Origin: Leptospirillum sp.
Lineage (GTDB): Bacteria > Nitrospirota > Leptospirillia > Leptospirillales > Leptospirillaceae
Length of the DNA: 10,853 nucleotides
Assembly (NCBI GenBank): GCA_027346125.1
Contig: DAIEST010000144.1
Span: forward strand, 1-10,853
Reading direction: 5' to 3'
Positions 1 through 5,935 of this stretch are shown piece by piece. A program made the translations under genes and the position numbers. How positions within the stretch are numbered: the first letter of the stretch is position 1; the number at the start of each line of letters is the position of its first letter. Under the pieces are notes generated by a model. That model did not search any database. It had not been told where the DNA came from and saw only the letters and a list, made by a program, of their open reading frames with translations.

Positions 1-12
1 ATATTTTTTTTC

Positions 13-42
13 TTGACTTGGATGCGTGTCGCGACATATCGT
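13..42 (+). promoter_or_regulatory. Predicted sigma70-type promoter of the metK operon
   Basis: TTGACT at 13-18 is a near-consensus -35 box. With an 18-nt spacer, TATCGT at 37-42 is the best -10 candidate (4 of 6 consensus bases). Transcription would begin near 48-50, exactly where the aptamer-like RNA begins, which supports the placement. The -10 match is modest and CATATC at 35-40 is an alternative, so the exact box is uncertain. Confidence 0.5.
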
Positions 43-49
43 AAAACAG

Positions 50-108
50 CAGGGTGGAGTGATTTGAGGTATATTGCAACCACCTAAAAAAAGTGCTAAA
101 GGTCCAGG
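50..108 (+). promoter_or_regulatory. SAM-II-like riboswitch aptamer upstream of metK
   Basis: The sequence shows a helix GGGTGG (52-57) / CCACCT (80-85) closing a 22-nt loop. The loop carries GTGATTTG (59-66) and ATTGCA (73-78), and GCTAAA follows at 95-100. These are the conserved blocks of the SAM-II (metA-motif) riboswitch as I know it, in the same order, and the gaps differ from the type RNA by about one nucleotide each. GCA (76-78) can pair with TGC (94-96) as the start of the expected pseudoknot, but the second pseudoknot segment is not clear. SAM-V shares parts of this core and is the main alternative. Position directly before SAM synthetase and an intrinsic terminator fits SAM feedback on the operon. 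The family is best known from Alphaproteobacteria, so an occurrence here would be notable. Confidence 0.72.
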
Positions 109-130
109 CTATTTACGTATCTTAGAAAGT

Positions 131-162
131 AAACCCTGTGCTTGCGCACCGGGTTTTTTTTT
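131..162 (+). terminator. Intrinsic terminator (attenuator) in the metK leader
   Basis: AAACCC (131-136) pairs with GGGTTT (151-156), a single T/C mismatch follows, then GTGC (138-141) pairs with GCAC (146-149) around the loop TTGC. A run of nine Ts occupies 154-162. This is a canonical Rho-independent terminator located between the aptamer and the metK start, so it most likely acts as the expression platform. It could instead end an upstream transcript, but the promoter and aptamer lie between it and the window edge. ACCCTG (133-138) is complementary to CAGGGT (50-55) in the aptamer. Confidence 0.85.
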
Positions 163-179
163 GTCTTGAATCAGCGACC

Positions 180-185
180 AGGAGG
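180..185 (+). promoter_or_regulatory. Ribosome binding site that fixes the metK start
   Basis: AGGAGG at 180-185 lies 7 nt before ATG 193. The reading frame is open further upstream to about 142, but those extra codons run through the terminator hairpin and T tract and have no ribosome binding site, so 193 is the start. Confidence 0.85.
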
Positions 186-192
186 ACCCAGC

Positions 193-1350
193 ATGGGCCG
201 AGCCCCTTACCTCTTCACATCTGAATCCGTGACCGAAGGCCATCCGGACAAGATCTGTGACCAAATTTCCGATGGCATTCTTGATAGGATCCTGTCCCAG
301 GATCCCATGGCCCGTGTTGCCTGTGAGACACTGACGACAACGGGGATCGTGATGATCGCGGGAGAAATCACCGCAAAGCACAATACCCCCTATGACGATG
401 TTGCACGGGAAATTATCAAGGAAATCGGGTATACGGACGCTGCTTTCGGTTTTGACTACAAGACCTGTTCTGTATTGACTGCAGTCCATTCCCAGTCTCC
501 GGACATTTCAATGGGTGTCGATACGGGAGGGGCCGGAGACCAGGGTCTGATGTTCGGGATGGCCACCGATGAAACGGAGGAATTGATGCCGATGCCGATT
601 CTCCTGGCACATCGGCTGACACGGCAATTGAGCAATGTCAGGAAATCCGGGATCCTGCCCTATCTCCGTCCGGACGGGAAATCCCAGGTAACGCTCAGAT
701 ATGAGGACAATGTTCCCGTTTCGGTAGATACGGTCGTTCTTTCCACCCAGCATGCACCGGAGGTTTCCCAGGAACAGATCCACGACGATATCATCGAGAA
801 AGTGATTCGTCCGGTTCTCCCGGAGCATCTGGTGGACAGCAGGAAGATTGTCTACCACATCAATCCGACCGGTCGATTCGTGTTGGGAGGACCGATGGGT
901 GATGCCGGGCTGACGGGCCGGAAAATCATTGTGGACTCCTATGGCGGATGGGGAAGGCATGGCGGCGGTGCGTTTTCGGGGAAGGATCCGACCAAGGTGG
1001 ATCGTTCCGCCTGCTATATGGCCCGGTATATCGCCAAGAATATTGTCGGAGCAGGGCTTGCGCGCCGATGCGAAGTTCAGCTCGCCTATGCGATCGGTGT
1101 CCGGGATCCGGTATCGGTCCTGGTGGATTCTCAGGGAACCTCCGTTCTGTCGGATGAGCTGATCTCGGAATGCGTCCGTGAACTTTTCCCGATGACGCCG
1201 CTGGGAATTATCAATCATCTGAAGCTGCGTCGGCCGATCTACCAGAAGACCGCGGCTTATGGACACTTTGGAAGGAATGAAGAGGACTTCACCTGGGAAA
1301 AGCTGGACATGGTGGAATCCCTGAAACGGGAAGCCGAACGCAGGGCCTGA
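193..1350 (+). CDS. metK: S-adenosylmethionine synthetase (MetK)
   Basis: The protein makes S-adenosylmethionine from methionine and ATP in the cytoplasm, releasing phosphate and pyrophosphate. It is 385 aa, the usual bacterial length, and begins MGRAPYLFTSESVTEGHPDK, where GHPDK (16-20) holds the catalytic His17 and Asp19. The GAGDQG loop is at 113-118, and the phosphate-binding block GGGAFSGKDPTKVDRS is intact in the C-terminal third. Start 193 is chosen for the AGGAGG site 7 nt upstream. It is the first gene after a SAM-II-like riboswitch and terminator, so high SAM should stop transcription before this gene. The 78-nt gap to ahcY holds a strong hairpin. Product and SAM consumer (methylation, then AhcY) sit side by side in the same transcript. 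The identification is secure. Confidence 0.98.
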   Translation: MGRAPYLFTSESVTEGHPDKICDQISDGILDRILSQDPMARVACETLTTTGIVMIAGEITAKHNTPYDDVAREIIKEIGYTDAAFGFDYKTCSVLTAVHSQSPDISMGVDTGGAGDQGLMFGMATDETEELMPMPILLAHRLTRQLSNVRKSGILPYLRPDGKSQVTLRYEDNVPVSVDTVVLSTQHAPEVSQEQIHDDIIEKVIRPVLPEHLVDSRKIVYHINPTGRFVLGGPMGDAGLTGRKIIVDSYGGWGRHGGGAFSGKDPTKVDRSACYMARYIAKNIVGAGLARRCEVQLAYAIGVRDPVSVLVDSQGTSVLSDELISECVRELFPMTPLGIINHLKLRRPIYQKTAAYGHFGRNEEDFTWEKLDMVESLKREAERRA

Positions 1351-1387
1351 CAGACTCTGCGACGGATATGTTCCCGTACTCAAACCC

Positions 1388-1408
1388 TGCGGGCCTGACA
1401 GGCCCGCA
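1388..1408 (+). repeat. Perfect inverted repeat (RNA hairpin) between metK and ahcY
   Basis: TGCGGGCCTG (1388-1397) and CAGGCCCGCA (1399-1408) are exact reverse complements around a single A, so the RNA forms a very stable GC-rich hairpin. No T run follows, so it is not a normal intrinsic terminator. GGGCCTGACAG also occurs once more at 1343-1353, across the metK stop codon. The hairpin ends 20 nt before the ahcY ATG, just ahead of its AAGGA site (1414-1418). It may protect or process the mRNA, or set the metK:ahcY ratio. It does not resemble the SAH riboswitch consensus I know. Confidence 0.7.
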
Positions 1409-1428
1409 TATGGAAGGAATGGTCGTTC

Positions 1429-2685
1429 ATGAATTTTGACATCAAGAATCGTGATTTGGCAGAGAGTGGAGCACACCGGATTGCATGGGCCGCCCGTGAC
1501 ATGCCTGTCCTCAAGCGGATTGCAGAGGACTTTGCCCGTGACAAGCCGCTTCAGGGTGTCCGGATGGCAGCCTGTCTCCATGTGACCACGGAAACTGCCA
1601 ATCTGATGAAGACGCTGAAGGCGGGCGGTGCGGAAGTCTATCTCTGCGCCTCCAACCCTCTCAGCACCCAGGACGATGTGGCGGCTTCCCTCGTGGTCAA
1701 TGACGGGATCCCGGTCTTTGCGATCAAGGGCGAGGACAACGATACCTACTACCGGCATATCCATGCAGTCCTGGACATCAAGCCCCACGTCACGATGGAT
1801 GACGGGGCGGACCTTGTGTCCACGCTGCACAGCCGTTACCCGGAGTGGGTCAAGCAGATGCTCGGAGGAACGGAAGAGACGACCACGGGCGTGATCCGTC
1901 TTAAAAGCATGGCCAAGAAAGGTGTTCTCGGATTTCCGGTGATTGCGATCAATGATTCCCAGACCAAGCACCTGTTCGACAATCGCTACGGGACTGGTCA
2001 ATCCACGCTGGATGGTATCATGCGCGCGACCAACAGGCTGTTTGCCGGCTCCACTGTGGTCGTGGCCGGGTATGGCTGGTGCGGCCGGGGGATCGCCCGG
2101 AGAGCCCAGGGACTTGGTGCCCGTGTGATTGTGACTGAAATCGATCCGATCAAGGCGCTCGAGGCGGTAATGGACGGATATCATGTCATGCCCATGGCCA
2201 AGGCGGCACCTCTGGGGGATTTCTTCATCACGGTGACCGGAAATGTCAATGTTGTCGGAAAGGACGCATTCGATGTCATGAAAGATGGGGCCATCGTCTG
2301 CAACTCCGGTCATTTCAATGTGGAAATCAACATCCCTTACCTTGAATCGATTTCATCCGCCAAATCCACTCTCAGAGATTTCGTTGACGAGTATGTGACC
2401 CGGGATGGTCGCAAGATCATGGTTCTTGGGGAAGGACGTCTGATCAATCTTGCCGCGGCCGAAGGCCATCCGGCACAGGTGATGGACATGAGCTTCGCCA
2501 ATCAGGCATTGGGTGCGGCATACCTTGTCCGCCACAAGGGAAATCTTCCCATGGACGTACTGACTCTTCCCGGCGAAGTAGATCAGGAGATTGCATCCCG
2601 GAAGCTTGGAGCGCTGGGCGTAAGCCTCGAAACGCTGACACCGGAACAGGAGGAATACCTCGCATCCTGGGAAATGGGGACCTGA
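1429..2685 (+). CDS. ahcY: Adenosylhomocysteinase (S-adenosylhomocysteine hydrolase)
   Basis: The enzyme reversibly splits S-adenosylhomocysteine into adenosine and homocysteine with bound NAD, removing the inhibitor of methyltransferases and returning homocysteine to the methionine pool. At 418 aa it shows all key blocks: HVTTETANL and CASNPLSTQDDVAA near the N terminus, DDGADLV, the EETTTG loop, NDSQTKHLFDN with substrate-binding Lys and Asp, the Rossmann motif GYGWCGRG, and AAAEGHPAQVMDMSF. The start has AAGGA 10 nt upstream. The C terminus stops shortly after LTPEQEEYLASWEMGT and lacks the Lys...Tyr-Arg-Tyr tail that in many bacterial and eukaryotic enzymes reaches into the neighbouring subunit's NAD site. 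Short-tailed forms are known from archaea and deep-branching bacteria. Only 4 nt separate it from the next gene. Confidence 0.97.
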   Translation: MNFDIKNRDLAESGAHRIAWAARDMPVLKRIAEDFARDKPLQGVRMAACLHVTTETANLMKTLKAGGAEVYLCASNPLSTQDDVAASLVVNDGIPVFAIKGEDNDTYYRHIHAVLDIKPHVTMDDGADLVSTLHSRYPEWVKQMLGGTEETTTGVIRLKSMAKKGVLGFPVIAINDSQTKHLFDNRYGTGQSTLDGIMRATNRLFAGSTVVVAGYGWCGRGIARRAQGLGARVIVTEIDPIKALEAVMDGYHVMPMAKAAPLGDFFITVTGNVNVVGKDAFDVMKDGAIVCNSGHFNVEINIPYLESISSAKSTLRDFVDEYVTRDGRKIMVLGEGRLINLAAAEGHPAQVMDMSFANQALGAAYLVRHKGNLPMDVLTLPGEVDQEIASRKLGALGVSLETLTPEQEEYLASWEMGT

Positions 2686-2689
2686 ACCC

Positions 2690-2893
2690 ATGAAGATCCA
2701 GATCAACGGGGCATCGGAAGAGGTGGATGAAGGGGCAACCCTTCTCGACTACATGAAAGGCAAGGGTTTTGATCCTGCACTGGTTTCGGTGGAACATAAC
2801 GGACGCATTCTTGATAAGGATGAATGGTCTGCTGTAATCCTTCGCTCCGACGACGAGCTTGAAATTCTCTTTTTTATGGGAGGCGGCATGTGA
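2690..2893 (+). CDS. ThiS-like ubiquitin-fold sulfur carrier with GGGM C terminus
   Basis: This 67-aa beta-grasp protein resembles ThiS: a short first strand (MKIQING), a TLLDYM helix, an LVSVEHNGRIL segment, and the end FFMGGGM. Sulfur carriers are adenylated at a C-terminal Gly-Gly by an E1-like enzyme and converted to a thiocarboxylate that donates sulfur. Here a Met follows the glycines (Gly64-66, Met67), so the tip must be removed before activation. The JAMM protease at 7298-7720 is the likely trimmer. It sits between ahcY and a cysM-like gene, with no thiG or thiE nearby, so a role in cysteine synthesis is more likely than thiamine synthesis. GGGGA at 2676-2680 is its ribosome site. Its own glycine codons form the ribosome site of the next gene, whose GTG overlaps the stop by 4 nt. 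Confidence 0.85.
   Translation: MKIQINGASEEVDEGATLLDYMKGKGFDPALVSVEHNGRILDKDEWSAVILRSDDELEILFFMGGGM
2878..2892 (+). promoter_or_regulatory. Ribosome site of cysM built from the carrier's Gly codons
   Basis: GGGAGG at 2878-2883 lies within the codons for the final glycines of the carrier, 6 nt before GTG 2890. No ATG is available in the cysM frame until well inside the conserved domain, so the GTG start rests on this site. The overlap GTGA (2890-2893) implies translational coupling. Confidence 0.75.
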
Positions 2894-3828
2894 ATGCGCC
2901 TCCCGGAAAGGGGACCACATCGCTTGACCAGTTGATCGGTCGTACGCCAATGGTCCCGCTCCTGCTGCTCTCCGAGTCGCTCGACCGTACTGTCTGGGTC
3001 AAGCTCGAATCCCGGAACCTGGGCGGATCGGTCAAGGATCGCCCTGCCAGATACATGATCGAGCAAGCGGAACGAAACGGGGTATTGGCTCCCGGGGGCC
3101 GGATTGTGGAGGCGACCAGCGGCAACACGGGGATCGCCCTGGCCCAGATTGGGGTGCTGAAAGCCTACCCGGTGGTCATCGTTATGCCGGAGGGGGTGAG
3201 CCAGGAGCGGGTTTACCATCTCAAGGCGCTGGGAGCGGAGGTCGAGCTGACTTCCGCTCGGGAAGGGATGGCCGGGGCTATCCGCCGGGCGGAGGAGATC
3301 CTTTCCGATCATCCGGGTTCCTTCATGCCCAGACAGTTCGAAAACCCTGCCAATCCGGATTCCCATTACCGGACGACCGGTCCGGAGATCGCGGAGCAGT
3401 TGGGACGGATCCCGGATGGTTTTGTGGCCGGAGTCGGCACAGGAGGCACGGTTACAGGTGTCGGCCGCTACCTGAAAGAACAGAAGTCCGACACCCGGAT
3501 CTGGGCACTGGAGCCAGCATCGAGTCCGGTTCTTTCGGGGGGAGCTCCGGGACCTCACCGCATTCAGGGGATCGGAGCGGGTTTTGTGCCCAGGGTCTTT
3601 GATCGGTCGGTGTGTGATAAAATCCAGACAGTCGAGGATCGAATGGCGATCGATATGACCCGTCTGCTTTCCCGGACAGAGGGAATCATGGCGGGTCTTT
3701 CCTCAGGTGCGAATGTTGTCGGGGCAATGGCCCTGGCCCGGACGCTTCCTGCGGGCAGCCACGTCGTCACAATTGTCTGTGACAGCTTTGAGCGTTATTT
3801 TTCCATGGAAAAGTATCTGGCTCTCTAG
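2890..3828 (+). CDS. cysM: CysM/CysK-family cysteine synthase, probably carrier-dependent
   Basis: This 312-aa cytoplasmic enzyme is a fold-type II PLP enzyme of the cysteine synthase family, which replaces the activated hydroxyl of O-acetylserine or O-phosphoserine with sulfur. The PLP lysine is Lys49 in GGSVKDRPA, the substrate loop is SGNTG (77-81), the phosphate-binding loop is GTGGT near 180, and it ends CDSFERYFS before a short tail. The stretch KLESRN...KDRPARYMIEQAE and the later NPANPDSHY closely recall Mycobacterium CysM, which takes sulfur from the CysO thiocarboxylate and uses O-phosphoserine. The loop GPHRIQGIGAGF is more like CysK. Placement between a sulfur carrier and its E1-like activator favours the thiocarboxylate as sulfur donor. 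Which serine ester it uses cannot be read from the sequence. The start is GTG, coupled to the carrier gene. Confidence 0.88.
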   Translation: MNAPPGKGTTSLDQLIGRTPMVPLLLLSESLDRTVWVKLESRNLGGSVKDRPARYMIEQAERNGVLAPGGRIVEATSGNTGIALAQIGVLKAYPVVIVMPEGVSQERVYHLKALGAEVELTSAREGMAGAIRRAEEILSDHPGSFMPRQFENPANPDSHYRTTGPEIAEQLGRIPDGFVAGVGTGGTVTGVGRYLKEQKSDTRIWALEPASSPVLSGGAPGPHRIQGIGAGFVPRVFDRSVCDKIQTVEDRMAIDMTRLLSRTEGIMAGLSSGANVVGAMALARTLPAGSHVVTIVCDSFERYFSMEKYLAL

Positions 3829-3861
3829 GTTTTGCCTGGAATCCGGATGAAAGGAATGAAG

Positions 3862-4674
3862 ATGGAATTGACGGAAGAACAGGTTCTTCGCTATTCCCGT
3901 CACATTCTTCTGCCTGAGGTGGGAGGGGTGGGACAGTCCAGACTCCTCTCATCCAGCGTTCTCGTGATTGGGGCCGGGGGATTGGGAAGCCCTGTGGCGC
4001 TTTATCTTGCCGCTGCGGGTGTGGGTCATATCGGTCTGGTCGACATGGATCAGGTGGACTTGTCGAATCTGCAGAGACAGGTGATTCATCGAACTTCGGA
4101 TGTTGGCCGGATGAAAGTTTCTTCGGCGAAGGAGAAGATTGCCCTTCTGAACCCGGATGTGCGCGTGACCGAATATCCGTTTCCGTTGATGGCGGACAAT
4201 GCCTCTGATATTGCTGTGCAATATGATGTATTGGTTGACGGAACAGACAACTTTGCCGCCAAGTTTCTGATCAATGATCTGGCCATCCTGACGGACAGGC
4301 CGCTTGTGCATGCCGGAATCCTCCGGTTTGTCGGTCAGGTTCTGACTGTTCTGCCCGGAAAAAGCGCCTGCTACCGTTGTCTTTTCCGGGAGCCACCTCC
4401 GGTCGGAGCGGTTCCGACCTGTTCCGAGGCTGGCGTTCTGGGCGTCATTGCCGGTGTCATCGGAACCATTCAGGCGACTGAAGTCTTGAAAATATTGTTG
4501 AATCGCGGAGAGCTTCTGGTCGATCGTCTTTTGACCTATGATGCGCTTCCGGCATCCTTCCGGAATGTCAAGGTTCGCCGGAATCCCCGATGTCCTGTTT
4601 GCGGAGACCATCCAACCATTACGGAGCTTCACGATTATGAGCAACCCGTCTGCACCACGCCGGTCATCCCCTGA
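3862..4674 (+). CDS. MoeB/ThiF-family E1-like adenylyltransferase A
   Basis: The protein activates the C terminus of a ubiquitin-like sulfur carrier by adenylation. It is 270 aa. Visible are RYSRH (10-14), the ATP-binding GAGGLG (37-42), DMDQVDLSNLQRQ (61-73), catalytic Asp129 in DGTDN, zinc pairs CYRC (170, 173) and CPVC (244, 247), and Cys187 in TCSEAGVLG, where related enzymes carry the acyl-transfer cysteine. The C terminus ITELHDYEQPVC matches the segment that links to a rhodanese domain in MoeZ-type enzymes, but the protein ends there, so the sulfur must come from elsewhere. The start at ATG 3862 has AAAGGA (3850-3855) 6 nt upstream and aligns with the N terminus of its paralogue E1-B. 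Upstream in-frame TTG/ATG codons are less likely. Its end overlaps thrC by 38 nt. The likely partner is the ThiS-like carrier two genes upstream. Confidence 0.9.
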   Translation: MELTEEQVLRYSRHILLPEVGGVGQSRLLSSSVLVIGAGGLGSPVALYLAAAGVGHIGLVDMDQVDLSNLQRQVIHRTSDVGRMKVSSAKEKIALLNPDVRVTEYPFPLMADNASDIAVQYDVLVDGTDNFAAKFLINDLAILTDRPLVHAGILRFVGQVLTVLPGKSACYRCLFREPPPVGAVPTCSEAGVLGVIAGVIGTIQATEVLKILLNRGELLVDRLLTYDALPASFRNVKVRRNPRCPVCGDHPTITELHDYEQPVCTTPVIP

Positions 4675-5920
4675 GAGAACCCCTTCCTCTCCTTACCTGA
4701 AGGGGCTCAAATGCCGGGAGTGCGGCCGTCTTTATGACCTGGCCGCCATTCATGTCTGTGATTTCTGTTTCGGTCCGCTTGAAGTGGACTACGACTATGA
4801 AGCGATTCGTCGGGTCCTGACCCGGGCAGAGATCCAGAAAGGGCCGAACTCCCTTTGGAGATACAAACATCTTCTGCCCGTAGCGAGCGAGCCGACGATC
4901 GGTCTTCATGCCGGGATGACCCCCCTCCTGAAGGCGGATCGCCTCGGGAAGGCTCTGGGTCTGAACAGGCTGTACATCAAGAATGACACGGTGAACCACC
5001 CCACCCTTTCCTTCAAGGACCGGGTGGTGGCGGTCGCGATCAACCGTGCACGGGAACTGGGCTTCAAGACAGTCGCCTGCGCATCGACAGGCAATCTGGC
5101 GAACTCTGTTTCCGCTCATGCTGCCAGTGCGGGAATGAACTGTTTTGTATTCATTCCCCATGACCTGGAGGCCGGAAAGATTCTGGGGAACCTGATCTAC
5201 AAGCCGACCGTGGTGGCGGTCAAGGGCAATTATGATGATGTGAACCGGCTCTGCAGCGAGATTGGCGCCGAGTACCCATGGGCATTCGTGAACATCAACA
5301 TTCGACCCTATTATGCGGAGGGGTCCAAATCAATGGCCTTCGAGACAGCGGAACAATTGGGCTGGCGGATCCCCGACCAGGTGGTTGTCCCGATTGCCTC
5401 CGGGTCTCTTTTGACCAAGATCTGGAAGGGCTTTCAGGAGTTTTCCAGCTTGGGCATCGTGGATGCTCACCCGGGACTGAAGGTGAACGGTGCACAGGCA
5501 ACTGGCTGCTCTCCTGTCTACCAGGCGTTTCAGGCCGGAAGAACCCAGTTCATTCCGGTCAAGCCAAAAACGATCGCCAAGTCGCTGGCGATCGGCAATC
5601 CCGCAGATGGCTATTATTCCCTGGATGTGGTGGGAAAGTCGCATGGTCAGGTGGAAGCTGCGACGGATCCGGAAATCGTCGAGGGAATGGTCCTTCTGGC
5701 GGAGACCGAGGGTGTCTTTGCCGAGACGGCTGGCGGAGTGACGGTTGCCTGTCTCAAGAAACTTGCAGAAAAGGGGGCGATTCGTCCCGACGATCTTACC
5801 GTGGCATACATTACCGGCAATGGTCTCAAAACGATGGAAGCCCTGACGGGGTATCTGCCCGAGCCGGTCGGAATCGACCCGACTCTGGCGTCGTTCCGGA
5901 AAATTGTCAATCCGTCCTGA
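4637..5920 (+). CDS. thrC: Threonine synthase family PLP enzyme
   Basis: This family converts O-phospho-L-homoserine to threonine. The 427-aa protein begins with about 20 disordered Ser/Pro-rich residues, then a zinc ribbon with Cys26, Cys29, Cys41 and Cys44. The fold-type II PLP domain follows, with the lysine Lys127 in LSFKDR, STGNLANS as the substrate loop, the glycine-rich PIASGSLL, AIGNPADGYY, and GVFAETAGG near the end. The ATG 4637 lies inside the end of E1-A with GGAG 10 nt upstream; a longer open frame back to 4538 has no conserved sequence. Its place directly before a CysO/MoaD-like carrier, NIL, E1 and JAMM genes is not expected for plain threonine synthesis. One possibility is that it, or a relative, adds thiocarboxylate sulfur to phosphohomoserine to form homocysteine. 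Family assignment is firm; substrate use in this context is open. Confidence 0.92.
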   Translation: MSNPSAPRRSSPERTPSSPYLKGLKCRECGRLYDLAAIHVCDFCFGPLEVDYDYEAIRRVLTRAEIQKGPNSLWRYKHLLPVASEPTIGLHAGMTPLLKADRLGKALGLNRLYIKNDTVNHPTLSFKDRVVAVAINRARELGFKTVACASTGNLANSVSAHAASAGMNCFVFIPHDLEAGKILGNLIYKPTVVAVKGNYDDVNRLCSEIGAEYPWAFVNINIRPYYAEGSKSMAFETAEQLGWRIPDQVVVPIASGSLLTKIWKGFQEFSSLGIVDAHPGLKVNGAQATGCSPVYQAFQAGRTQFIPVKPKTIAKSLAIGNPADGYYSLDVVGKSHGQVEAATDPEIVEGMVLLAETEGVFAETAGGVTVACLKKLAEKGAIRPDDLTVAYITGNGLKTMEALTGYLPEPVGIDPTLASFRKIVNPS

Positions 5921-5935
5921 GAAAAGGAGTCTTCA

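Noticed and set aside
36..120. Outer helix ATA-CGTAAA (36-45) / TTTACGTAT (112-120) enclosing the aptamer
   Set aside because: The 5' arm overlaps the predicted -10 box and lies before the expected transcription start, so it would not be in the RNA unless transcription begins further upstream.
36..125. SAM-I (S-box) riboswitch, because of GCAACC and GTGCTAA words
   Set aside because: The S-box four-way junction, its P2 and P3 helices and paired closing stem are not present; the SAM-II pattern explains the same words with better spacing.
142..192. Longer metK start at about 142
   Set aside because: The extra codons pass through the terminator hairpin and T tract and have no ribosome site. 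AGGAGG before ATG 193 and the family N terminus support 193.
508..2313. 601-aa open frame on the minus strand
   Set aside because: It lies opposite metK and ahcY, has no recognisable domain, and is a codon-bias shadow of those genes.
2749..3558. 269-aa minus-strand open frame
   Set aside because: It is antisense to the cysM-like gene and has low-complexity, Arg/Ser-rich composition with no family motif.
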